Shown: positions 10,001 to 18,995 of the stretch, one piece after another | Layout of the letters: every line of letters begins with the position of its first letter | How positions within the stretch are numbered: position 1 is the first letter of the stretch | Source: Azolla pinnata | Lineage: Eukaryota; Streptophyta; Polypodiopsida; Salviniales; Salviniaceae | Direction: 5' to 3' | NCBI GenBank assembly: GCA_037176905.1 | Contig: JBBBWG010005603.1 | Location: forward strand, 7,697-27,757 | DNA length: 20,061 nt | Translations under genes and position numbers: made by a program | Notes under the pieces: model-generated | Databases searched by the model: none | Seen by the model: the letters and a program-made list of their open reading frames with translations, nothing else | What the model was told of the DNA's origin: nothing

Positions 10001-10719
10001 TCCAGATCTCCATTACTTACATTGTGTTAATGAGAAGTGAAATTTGATGTAATCAGATATGCTGTCAGCTTCCTTGTATCCCTTGTAATAAGTATCTCCA
10101 TTTCTTTTTATGCCGTAAATATGCTGTTAATTGTGGATTCATTAATTATACTAGCCTAAGGAGTCCTAATGTCATGTAGTAAGTAATAGTTGTCTGCATT
10201 GGAAAGTTCATCTCTTTTGTCTTCTATTTTGCTCAATACTACTGAATATCAATGTGGAGGCTTGTGATGATATCGGATTTTGTGATGTTCCGTAGGTTCC
10301 TAGATCCAGATACAAGGCTTCTGCTGTCTGATCTCAATGAGCAAATGGCCCCCCGATTCTCAAAGTTAAACCATGCATTAGCAGAGCTTGTACTTACCAA
10401 CTCTTTGCTTTAACCTGATAAACTTTGTTTGTTCTATATATGATATACTTATTTTGTGGTCCTTACAGGTGGACGACTACAGTATGGTCAACTTCATCCC
10501 ACTCGATATCCGAAAGGAGAAGAGGTCTTTTGACTGCTTTTCACATTTAGAATGCTAGCCGTTCATTCATTATTCATCGTTTTTATATTTGCCCACTGCA
10601 GCATTCATTATTTGCTTTCGCACATCGACAACGCTATTCAATTCGGGGAAGATGCAGAGGTGAAGGTCAAAGAATTTGATCCTGATTTCACTGGACCTGA
10701 GGATGGTAGCTTTAACTAA
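7095..10719 (+). CDS. GPN3: GPN-loop GTPase 3 (nine exons, complete)
   Basis: A small GTPase of the GPN family that works with GPN1/GPN2 in assembly and nuclear import of RNA polymerase II. Exons: 7095-7142, 8545-8653, 8726-8807, 8888-8973, 9457-9560, 9730-9860, 10296-10389, 10469-10524 and 10602-10719. They join in frame to 275 residues, close to the Arabidopsis protein. P-loop GPAGSGKST is at 10-18 (split by intron 1 after Lys16), the Q-like motif LDPAAE follows, the GPN triplet is at 70-72, DCPG (G3) at 106-109 and TKMD (G4) at 174-177. The C-terminal end has IQFGEDAEV and an acidic tail. All introns are GT-AG except intron 5, which starts GC (9561). Intron 1 is 1402 bases. The start is the only one preserving the conserved [13 protein letters not shown] opening. 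It converges with the ADC gene. Confidence 0.97.
7143..8544 (+). other. GPN3 intron 1 (1402 bases)
   Basis: The donor GTAGGC follows the P-loop lysine codon and the acceptor is TCAG at 8541-8544. A pyrimidine-rich stretch fills the first 100 bases. A frame at 7744-8037 with an in-frame ATG has no recognised domain and is not part of the reconstructed protein. I see no exon or element in it. Confidence 0.85.
9561..9729 (+). other. GC-AG intron of GPN3
   Basis: Protein conservation fixes the junction between ...YLLDCQ and FISDMAKY. The exon ends CAG and the intron begins GCAAGA, ending TGGCAG. No GT lies at a position that would keep the conserved Cys-Gln and the frame. The donor otherwise fits the strong consensus usual for GC donors. 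Confidence 0.9.
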
Positions 10720-11190
10720 CAAGCCACGATATGCTAGTTTGGCATTTTGTTGTATAAAATCAATACGAGTAAATATTATGGTGGGGGGGCCAGAATCGAT
10801 TGAATTGTTAATGTAAAGCATGGGCGAACTATTTACATATATACAAAGAGACAAAAGGAAACCATTGATACCGTCAAAGTAACGAATGTGTTGGGATTCG
10901 AGTTCTTGTTGCTTTCATCTTTTTTTTGTAATGTGCTCTTTTTCAGACTCCCAATAAAGTCTAATTTATGATAGTAGTTCATTCTAACTACAAATATGTT
11001 TGAACCAAGGTATAAAGATGAGGTGCAGAGATTTAACAATACATCCATAGGAAGCTTACAAAGCCTGTTGCGAAAACAAATTATTAGCCCCAAGAGAATA
11101 GCAAATTATTGAGGGTGTCTACTCAATGCTCCAAAACTAATAAATTTTGGTTACTCTTATTTCTTGCCAAAAATGATAAATTATGCCAAC
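10720..11190. other. Convergent intergenic, 3' flank of GPN3
   Basis: AT-rich sequence with a run of seven G near 10781-10789 and a T run near 10919-10927. Minus-strand frames here (10570-11093) overlap the last GPN3 exon or lack any recognisable domain. No gene is supported. Confidence 0.5.
10953..10958 (+). terminator. Possible polyadenylation signal of GPN3
   Basis: AATAAA lies about 235 bases after the GPN3 stop, shortly after T-rich and TGTAATGT sequence. The position is plausible for a plant 3' end but transcript evidence is lacking. Confidence 0.35.
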
Positions 11191-11331
11191 AAATGCACTG
11201 ATCTTAATAATCCCGATTAAATGCACTGGTCTTAATAGTTCCGATTAAATGCACTGAACTTAATAATCCCGATTAAATAACACTGGTCTTAATAGTCCCG
11301 ATTAAATGCACTGATCTTAATAATCCCGATT
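11191..11331. repeat. 28-base minisatellite, five copies, between the 3' ends of GPN3 and ADC
   Basis: Units start at 11191, 11219, 11247, 11275 and 11304 with AAATGCACTG (AAATAACACTG in the fourth, which is 29 bases) and end CCGATT. Copies 1, 3 and 5 carry AATAATCCC, while copies 2 and 4 carry GGTCTTAATAGT. This suggests growth by duplication of a 56-base dimer. The array ends about 130 bases beyond the ADC stop codon and may lie in its 3' untranslated region. Confidence 0.93.
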
Positions 11332-11464
11332 TTTGACCTTTTTACAAGGCTCTCCGAATTAGTGTTTTGGGGGCATAAGCGCACAAAATGCTTAGACCAA
11401 ACAAGTAACAGAAGGCTTTGTGTGACAAACCATTCTTTTGTGTAAAAACGCGAAAACGGTAACC

Positions 11465-14400
11465 TCAAGTTAGATACGTATACGAGTTGAGACAGGTTTG
11501 GAAGTACGTGACCAAAGCCTGGGCTGCAGCCTGCGTCAGGTAGCCGGAGGAAACACAATAATTTACGTTCTCATGGAACTCGTGTAGAAGATCATCCGCT
11601 CCCCAACCTTGCTTTGTTCCCAAAATATCTCTCATTGTATCTCCCCATTTCACCTTTTCAATAACGTACTTTCCCCTCTTCCCACCACCACCACCACGCC
11701 CATCAACATTGTCGAGATCGGCTTTAACATAGACAACGTTGGTAGCTCCAAATAGATTATGCGCACTTCCCATAACTTCCTGCACATCAAGAAACTTATG
11801 AACATCAAAATTCACCTATGCACATCCTCATTAACATGCAGATATAACAACCCAAACTGCCGCTATGATAAAGACCCATCATACAAACATTTACAGCATA
11901 AACACCAAGATATCCTTCACTTGCTGCTGAGCATCTTGCATATTACATCTTTTCATAGTTTTACAAGAATTAACCAAAAACTCTCTGCAATCTGAAATCT
12001 ATGGTGTCTGGAAAATGCTTGAAAATCATTTCGGGTATTTCAGGTATTATGGCACACATTTCATGCATAATGATGCTTACCTGGTAAACGCCAGCCAGGA
12101 ATAGACCCATATAATATGGTTCATGAGGGTGCAACTGGTGAACAGGAAGCGTAGTTTCAGCCTTTCCCTGACCCCCCACAAAACAGTCTATTTTTCCATC
12201 ACTGTCACAAGTCAAGTCAGCTAGCACAGCCTGTAGTTCCGGCATTTCGTCAAGCCTTTGCAATGGCATGATAGGAAACATTTGACCGATTGCCCATGCA
12301 TCTGGAACACTACGAAAAACAGATAAATTTATATGATAAACAGCAGCAGAAGTTCTCTCCAATTGAATCATTTCATCTGGACGTTGTGCTTGTTTGAACG
12401 ATAACAGAATTCGATGACATATTGCATTGTAGATTGCATCTGCTTGTGCGCGCTGCTTGAGGCTCAGGCCACCAAGCTTAAACAGCCTCGCAGCCTCCAT
12501 TTTGAACTGTTTTGAGTCGTTATATGCCTCTTGCAAGTTTCTCTCATCCAAACCATCGTATACCTCACGGAATGTTGAAATAAGATATGCTCCAGGATCT
12601 TGCGTACCTTCTTCTGTAGATGCTCCATCCGAGCTCATATCCTTGTCTAAATCCTCTAAGGATGTTTTCTGAGAGTGTATCGTGGCACCGAGGACATCAA
12701 ACACAAGAACAGACTGGTGGGATGCTAAAGCCCTGCCACTCTCTGATACAATGATTGGATGAGGTACACGCTTTAAGACACATGCATCCACAATAGCTGC
12801 AACAACATCATTGGCATAATTCTGCAATCAATAAAATTGTAAAACAGTGTCAAGAAGGTACTGTTCACCAAGTAAACACCTCCATGCTGGCTCAGAATTA
12901 CCTGCATAGTATAATTTGTAGAGGCAGGGGATGCGCTCCTTGTGCCATTATAATCTATACCAAGACCACCACCTACATCAATATACCCCTGGAATATAAA
13001 TCATGTAGCAAGATGTGAAATCTGAGCCTAAATGGACAAAACATACAATGTGTACGAAAGGATCAACAATGTCATGGACCTAGGCTATGATACATTTCAG
13101 GACAATAGAAGGCATGATATTCAGCTTATAATTAGGTTTTAATGGACCAGCCCCATACTTTGTGTATATAAGCATATATACACACAGGAGAGTTATTCCC
13201 GAACAATACCTGCAGTGTTTTGTAGACATATCACATGTTTATATTTTGTTCTCAGGAAATGATGGAGCTTTACAAGTGAAAATGTGGGTAAGTATTGAAT
13301 TCGGAATCTTTTCAATAACCGGTTGGGATCTTTTCAACATATTAATGGTAGAGACAGGAAAGAACTAAAACTCACCATAGCAGCACCCATCAATGCTAGT
13401 TCACAGTAAATGTGACTTGCTTCACGCATAGCCTCCTTGATTGTGGATATGCATGATACTTGAGACCCGATGTGAAAGTGAAGAAGCTGAAGACAGTCCA
13501 GCATGCCTTCCTATAATGAGCAGTTAAATGTAGATCTAAAAACATTATGTCGAGAGAAATGAACTCACGCAAGATAATCCAACAAATAATTTTTCAGAAG
13601 TTTCGTCCTACCTTTTCCAATCGATATACAACTTTGATAATGTCACTGATTGTCAGTCCGAATTTCCCATTATCACCTGATGTTGAGCCCCAATGGCCAC
13701 TATGATGAGTGCCTAATCTAGCCCTCACACCAATTACTGGCCTTACACTCAGTATTTCACTAGCTTTGATCACCAAATCTAGTTCCTTGATCTATTACCA
13801 AACCAAGCAAACAAGTAACCATCAACAATCAAGAAAATTAAAATCATAATATGCTAAAGTTTCAAGACCGTGTACACTCACCTGCTCAAGAACAACAATT
13901 GCATTTATCTTAAGTTTCCTTGCAAATAAGACAGTCTCAATATACACACTGTCCTGAGAAACAAGAATGTATACAAAACTGTGAACGACTAATCAATCTT
14001 CATCATCTAACTTTGGATTTCTGGCTTTTTGATTTGTAGTAATTTGCTGCTCCCCAAATAAGAGAAAAGACAAAAACATACCTTGTATCCGTTGCACACT
14101 AGCAATGCATTGTTATTCCGTATGAGCTTTGTAACAGCAATCAAAAGCTCAGGCTTTGAGCCCACTTCTAGTCCAAACGAAAACGGGCGTCCAAATTTCA
14201 CAATATTATCCAGCAAGTAACAGTCATAGTTACATTTTATGGGGAAGACACCCTGGAAAGTGCTCTGCAACAAACCCAAACATTCACAGAATATAATCTT
14301 AGATCAAACACATTTATGATTTCTAGACACATCAGAATATCTATGCACTCAAAGCTAATACAGTGAATGACAGTTTGCAAAGAAAAGACCTTTTTGCCGC

Positions 14401-16192
14401 AGTGATCCTTAGTATATTCTAGAGCACCAAAACTCCAAACTATATATAATCCATATCAGGCACTCACTCCCATGGAAGATACCAGTTAGGAGGTGGCCTT
14501 CATGATTATACGTATATTTCAATTCAATAGGTTATGAGAATCAAACTGTTCATTACAGACAATGTGTATATGAATAAAATCTAAAGGGGAGTCCGACATA
14601 GGTTTTCCCTAAACCCTAACAGTCATAGTTACATTTTATGGGGAAGCCACCCTGGAAAGTGTTCTGCAACAAACCCAAACATTCACAGAATATAATCTTA
14701 GATCAAACACATTTATGATTTCTAGACAGATCAGAATATCTATGCAGTCAAAGCTAATACAGTGAATGACAGTTTGCCAAGAAAATCCCTAATATATTCT
14801 AGAACACCAAAACTCCAGACTATATATAGTCCATATCAGGCACTGACTCCCATGGAAGACACCAGTTAGGAGGTGGCCTTCATAATTTTTCTTATCTTTC
14901 AATTCAAAAGGTTATGAGAATCAAACTGTTCATTACAGACAACGTGTATACGAATAAAATCTAAAGGGGGCTCCGACATAGGTTTTCCATCATGACCATG
15001 GTGGAACTGTATCTATATGTGACCATGGAGCTGTATCTCTCCGGGCATCAATTTAGAAGTGCTCTTTGGCAGGGTAATGACTTATCCTTACAGAAATCTT
15101 GACCACTATCATGATAACAAACTTATACCTTCCTTTGAGTTGAATAAACTGATAGATGTGCCATAAATGCCAGTATAAACACATCTTGAGTTAGCTTAAA
15201 TCTCAAAAACCAACATACCTTGTAACCAAACTTTTCTCGGGCTACAGTGAAACAGTCCTGCAACTCAGTAAGTCGATGTTGGAGAATATCTGAAAACCTT
15301 ATTACAAAAGGTAGGCTGATGCTTCGTTGCCTGAGGTCCTCCACGATTTCTACTAAATCTATTTCACTTGACCCTTCATGTCCAAAATTACAATTTTTAC
15401 TCGTAAGAAATCGTAAGCAAATCAGCGCATTCTTCCTGAAACAAGATGCTCCAAAAGTGATCGAGCAGATGAAGCCATCACAAATACAACAATTACAGAA
15501 TAACGTGCACCGTATCATACGAGAGGCAGGATCATTCAGCCTAGGCGTAAATTATGAGGATCAGAACAAGAGAAACAGCACTTCAAAACAAATTGATGCC
15601 TTAGCTAGCATCAAAAGGAAGCAGAGATATTTAAATGGGGAAACGATTTCAGTTCCGATAGAACCACATTAGCGGTTAGATCATTTACGGTAAAGCAAGT
15701 AAAGTTTATCAGAGGCCAGCGCAGAAGAAAACCTTTCTTCAGTTACTCGTGGCTACAGATTCAACGTGCGCATGTGCAATGTTTTCAAAGCACATGAGTC
15801 AAGCGTAGAGAGAAAAGCCGGCACTCACCGTCTTCAGAGCCCATGGGTAGAACTGCAACATGGCCTTGACGGTTGATGGTGAAGTAAGGGCGGCCCCATT
15901 CATGGATGCGATAGAGGGACGAAGAAGCATCGGTATCCCAATCTGCAGCTCCAGCGCGGACACCATGCTTGGTAGTATCGCCATATCCGAAGTCGAGGCT
16001 GAAACATACGCTGGCATTCTTGCACAGCGGAGCCAATGGCCGGCATTTCCTCTTCTTCTCCTTCTGCTCCTTCTTCTTCTCCTGCTGCTGCTGCTGCTGC
16101 TGCTGCAGTAGCTGCGTCAGACCACGACTGCGCCTGGGCAAGATCGATTCATGTGGGAGGGCATTCCAAGGGGGAAGAGCCTCCATGGCCAT
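11465..16192 (-). CDS. ADC: Arginine decarboxylase (nine exons, complete)
   Basis: PLP enzyme of the SpeA-like fold III family that turns L-arginine into agmatine and CO2, the first step of a route to putrescine. Exons in gene order: 16192-15829, 15373-15219, 14264-14082, 13953-13882, 13791-13612, 13510-13376, 12988-12902, 12821-12081 and 11779-11465. They total 2232 bases, 743 residues plus [18 protein letters not shown] opens the conserved region (about 90-104). PLP-binding Lys183 is in FPIKCN, HIGSQ is at 331-335, GGGLGIDY starts at 369, SESGR is at 418-422, and catalytic Cys597 is in [19 protein letters not shown] and MGSAHNLFG follow. The N-terminus has an eight-Gln run (30-37) and a Lys/Glu-rich stretch (38-51). 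An in-frame TGA at 16217-16219 supports the ATG at 16192. The exon 1-2 junction (acceptor at 15374-15375) is the least certain, because conservation is low there. Plastid or cytosolic location cannot be told. Confidence 0.96.
14218..14988 (-). repeat. Tandem duplication in ADC intron 2, including the start of exon 3
   Basis: Copy 1 (14218-14608) contains the first 47 bases of exon 3 and its upstream intron. Copy 2 (14617-14988) lies wholly in intron 2. Both begin TAACAGTCATAG and end GGTTTTCC. In the first roughly 160 bases I count five differences, about 3 percent. Copy 2 is about 20 bases shorter because of one internal gap. The 8 bases between copies (CTAAACCC) together with their flanks form a telomere-like motif at 14607-14619. 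Confidence 0.95.
14617..14663 (-). pseudogene. Ghost copy of the 5' part of ADC exon 3
   Basis: These 47 bases match exon 3 from its first base, with two substitutions, and keep the same TTGCAG acceptor (14669-14664). The copied codons read [15 protein letters not shown] and include the PLP lysine codon. The copy then meets a stop made by the telomere-like junction and has no donor. It is a duplicated exon fragment of a host gene that normal splicing must skip. Confidence 0.92.
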
Positions 16193-16245
16193 ATCCCTCG
16201 CAGATCTTGGTCCATCTCATCTTGGGTTCATTCAAAACCTCATCC

Positions 16246-16320
16246 GAAACCCTAACCCTAAAACTCGGCCATAGCCTAAACCCAAAACCCTAATTAGCTT
16301 GAACCCTAACCCCTGAACCC
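16246..16320 (-). promoter_or_regulatory. Telo-box cluster upstream of ADC
   Basis: About six telomere-like motifs (AAACCCTAA, AACCCTAAA, AAACCC and variants) lie 55 to 130 bases upstream of the ADC start codon. A role as promoter or leader element is inferred from known plant telo boxes. Confidence 0.65.
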
Positions 16321-16631
16321 CGGTGACCCCGATCCGGAGACAATGGCGATGAAGAAGGATGTGGGCAGTTGCATTCGGATCGCTGGAGCAGCAATCTGAC
16401 GACAGCAACGACGGCGACGATGAGAGCAGTAACGAATTGCCTATAGAGATCAGCAGATCGAGAGCTCCTATCGCAACGGAACTGGACAAAGTTCCTGTAA
16501 CAGATAGAGGAGCTCCGATTGCCAGCAGATCGACAGACGCTATACATCGTGCCGATCTTAAGATGATGACTGCAGCGTTTGTCGCAATTGGGCCCGGTTG
16601 TGGCCTTCTGTCAGCCACTGCTAAGCTCATA

Positions 16632-16632
<1 letters not shown>

Positions 16633-16662
<30 letters not shown>
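16633..16662. repeat. AC dinucleotide microsatellite
   Basis: About fifteen AC units without interruption, upstream of the ADC gene. Confidence 0.95.
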
Positions 16663-16666
<4 letters not shown>

Positions 16667-16918
16667 GCATACAAAGCCATTTGATAGGATTCGGAGCGAT
16701 TTCTCGTGCGCCTACATATTTCACTCCTTCATCATCCTGTGTTGCCGTCTACCGTATTGGGGTCACATTGCCAAACTCTAGCAGCTCGCCAAATTAAGGC
16801 TTCGTCGGCTTTACACTGAACCGGCACAGACATTCCTCCAGCAAACCATGCCCATCGGAACCGACGAATGACCCGTGAACGTCGAACGTTTTTCCTCGTG
16901 CAGTTGTGCCCATTGACG

Positions 16919-16952
16919 CTCGGATCGGATCGGATCGGATCGGATCGGATCG
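16919..16952. repeat. GGATC pentanucleotide repeat
   Basis: Five to six head-to-tail CGGAT units. The motif echoes the GATC-rich composition of the left intergenic region. Confidence 0.93.
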
Positions 16953-17167
16953 AAGCAGAGAAACAGAACAGAGATCGTCTGCGTAAATCTTCCGAGAAAA
17001 ACCTCGGCCCGTATAATCGGGACTCGATCGAGGGCACAATACCATTTGATCAACCACTCCATGGAAACAAAGAAAAATAACAGAAAAAACTGCACAAGTT
17101 CAAGTTCATGAGAAGCTGCTTATTTCAATCTTCGGTCTTCAGTTTTTTTTTCTCTGTGGGTTGTGAA

Positions 17168-17246
17168 GGAGGAGGAGGAGGAGAAGGAGATGGCGATGGC
17201 GATGGAGATGGCGACGGCGATGGCGATGGCGATGGAGGAGAAGCCC
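17168..17246. repeat. GGA and GATGGC repeats, 3' flank of the poly-Ser gene
   Basis: GGA triplets (about 17168-17182) pass into hexanucleotide GATGGC/GATGGA units (about 17187-17243). The repeat lies downstream of the stop codon of the minus-strand gene at 17286-17795 and probably in its 3' untranslated region. The plus-strand frame through it would be a Gly-Asp run and is not accepted as a gene. Confidence 0.85.
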
Positions 17247-17285
17247 ATGTGCTGCTGCTACGGAGCTGTGGGGAATTAGTCGTGT

Positions 17286-17795
17286 TTAATCTTCGCTGGG
17301 CTCATACAGAGGGTCCTCTTTCACCAGATCAAGGAGCCAATCGTCGTTGACGTGATCGTAAGCTGCATCCAGGCCCCTGCTGATGCTGCTGCTGCTGCTG
17401 CTATACGAGGATCTGCCGTCTTGGAATGTTGGAGGGGGATAGAGGGGCAGACGAGCTAACAGCATCGCACAGGGCGGTGCCTGCAGGGATCTTGGCGGTG
17501 CTGGTGATGATGGCGATGATGATGAAGAAGAAGAAGATGATGATGATGATGATGAAGAAGAAGAAGAAGATGATGATGATGATGATGATGAAGATGATGA
17601 TGAAGATGAAGAAGAGGAGGAGGAGGAGGAGAGTTTGTGGTGATGGCGATGAAAGGCGGCAGCTTGTGAAGAATTAGTCGGGATATGGAGGAGGAAGAGG
17701 AGGAGCAAGAGGAGGGTGGAATAGCACAGGATGAAGGAGAATGTCAGGCACAAGGCAGCTCCAAACACTGCATTCTCGCAGGTCCGAGCCATCAT
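17286..17795 (-). CDS. Unidentified small poly-Ser protein with signal-peptide-like N-terminus
   Basis: A single-exon frame of 169 residues from the ATG at 17795 (a second ATG follows at once) to the stop at 17286-17288. Residues about 9-36 are strongly hydrophobic, with an LLLLLLFLL core, like a signal peptide or signal anchor. A His-rich stretch (HRHHHKL) follows, then a run of about 39 Ser (17514-17630), a Pro-containing link (PSSPAPP) and a second short Ser run. The acidic, non-repetitive tail is RGLDAAYDHVNDDWLLDLV followed by KEDPLYEPSED. I do not recognise the family. The layout (secretion signal, variable linker, complex C-terminal tail) resembles precursors of secreted plant peptides, but no named peptide motif is present; DPLY alone is too short to assign. 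Telomere-like motifs lie just upstream of the start. Confidence 0.6.
   Translation of the reverse strand: MMARTCENAVFGAALCLTFSFILCYSTLLLLLLFLLHIPTNSSQAAAFHRHHHKLSSSSSSSSSSSSSSSSSSSSSSSSSSSSSSSSSSSSSSSPSSPAPPRSLQAPPCAMLLARLPLYPPPTFQDGRSSYSSSSSSISRGLDAAYDHVNDDWLLDLVKEDPLYEPSED
17514..17630 (-). repeat. GAT/GAA triplet repeat encoding about 39 Ser
   Basis: On the gene strand the triplets are TCA, TCT and TCC in mixed blocks. The mixture of serine codons shows either an old microsatellite or selection to keep serine. The opposite strand would read Met, Lys and Arg runs. Confidence 0.9.
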
Positions 17796-17797
17796 GC

Positions 17798-17836
17798 CCG
17801 AAACCCTAATCCCACACACAAAAGAAAACCCTAAAC
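17798..17836 (-). promoter_or_regulatory. Telo-box motifs upstream of the poly-Ser gene
   Basis: AAACCCTAA at about 17800-17808 and AAACCCTAAA at about 17826-17835 lie within 40 bases of the start codon. They may lie in the promoter or leader. Confidence 0.5.
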
Positions 17837-18632
17837 ATCCTCAGAAAACATCTGTCCTTTGCTTCTGGAGAAGGAGAGGGGAAGAACCCTTTGGCCTTAC
17901 CCTTTTCCCCAACCCTTAGGCCTTCTGCCTTCCACTCTCCTCCATAGCCAAACTTCTCCTCCAGGGATCAAGGTCCAACTAACTCATGGTGTGTGTTTCT
18001 TCTTTGTGACTTGCTTCTTCAGTTGCTCTAGGTTCATGATTCATCTCTGCTCAGCAAATTGCTTTACTCTCTTTGTATGTACGCATGTCCTGCATCGAGG
18101 GTTTAGCCCATTTTTTATGCCTTTGATAGGCTGTTAACTGAGTGAGGCTTATGTGGTTAGTGTGCCATTATGCTACACAATCTTTTGATCCACCCAAACA
18201 GTGAAAAACAGCCAGCAAATTTGGAGTGTGTTTTTTCTCTATTGATTACTGCTGCTGGGTTTTTGACATGCACTAGAAGCAGTCATGCAGTGGAAGACAA
18301 ATTATGCCCAAATACTTGATATGCATGTGGATTTGTAGGTAGTTTCACTATATATAGTAGGATGATGCTCATGATTTGGTAAGAGAAGATAAAACTCCAC
18401 AAAATCTACATCAGATTCTCTTTGATACTTTGTTATTTCTTCCCCATGGTCTTTCTGGGGTACACTTCTTTTGGAGATTTTTTCACTTCATTTTTCCCAG
18501 AGAAAAACCAAAGGAAATGGAAACTCTTTCAGTAAGTCTCCTAGAAAAGAAGATCAGAATGTCAAAACACTGTGTGCTCATGATACACACTTCAGTAGTT
18601 TCTTACCCATGATGCGTCTACCAAGTTTGAAT
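17837..18632. other. Intergenic, no gene supported
   Basis: T-rich sequence upstream of the poly-Ser gene. Plus-strand frames at 17859-18137 and 18376-18612 show no domain and no splicing context. Probably the promoter side of the minus-strand gene. Confidence 0.45.
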
Positions 18633-18714
18633 GAATGATCCAATGCATCAGAAGCTTCTTCACAAAAACAAAAGAATGATCCGATGCATCGTGAGCTTCT
18701 TCATAAAAACAATA
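18633..18714 (+). repeat. Tandem duplication, 41-base unit, two copies
   Basis: Both copies start GAATGATCC and share ATGCATC, GAGCTTCTTCA (GAAGCTTCTTCA in the first) and AAAAACAA. Few differences separate them. Confidence 0.9.
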
Positions 18715-18856
18715 AGGCCAAGGAGACAGCTCAGAACAATAACAAAAGCGTGCAACTCAGCATTATCATTCATTGAGAATCATTGAAATAAAGCATCTGA
18801 ATATCCGAGAGATCTGAGTTAACAATGTTTCCCATCAAATATGAATCCGATGCCAT

Positions 18857-18888
<32 letters not shown>

Positions 18889-18995
18889 AAATGGACCTCC
18901 GACTGAGAAATTTGATGTACAGTGGATGATCACAAAACCAGAGCTCGCTGAAAAACTACAACTGTATATTCTCTAATCCATGACAAGTTTTCAGG
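18715..18995. other. 3' flank of the right-edge gene with a GAA microsatellite
   Basis: A GAA run at about 18859-18890 (some ten units) lies downstream of the stop codon of the minus-strand gene that ends at 18996, probably in its 3' untranslated region. No other feature is seen. Confidence 0.6.

Larger units (their letters stand above)
16321..17107. other. ADC upstream region, no gene supported
   Basis: Holds the AC microsatellite and the GGATC repeat listed separately. Frames on both strands (for example 16359-16781 plus and 16232-16660 minus) overlap each other, run through the simple repeats and show no recognisable domain. Part of this interval is probably the ADC promoter. Confidence 0.45.

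Noticed and set aside
15374-15450. A better-looking acceptor (TTTCAG) further upstream as the start of ADC exon 2
   Set aside because: Joining exon 1 to it puts the message out of phase and quickly meets a stop, while the acceptor at 15374-15375 keeps the frame into [11 protein letters not shown].
15247-15672. A 141-residue plus-strand frame opposite ADC exon 2
   Set aside because: The minus strand carries the conserved ADC sequence ([11 protein letters not shown]), so the plus frame is its shadow plus intron.
16232-16781. Frames on both strands upstream of ADC, including a Cys-Val run
   Set aside because: The runs come from the AC microsatellite, and the frames overlap the likely promoter.
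17108-17350. Plus-strand frame with a Gly-Asp run
   Set aside because: It is generated by the GATGGC repeat in the 3' flank of the minus-strand gene and overlaps that gene's end.
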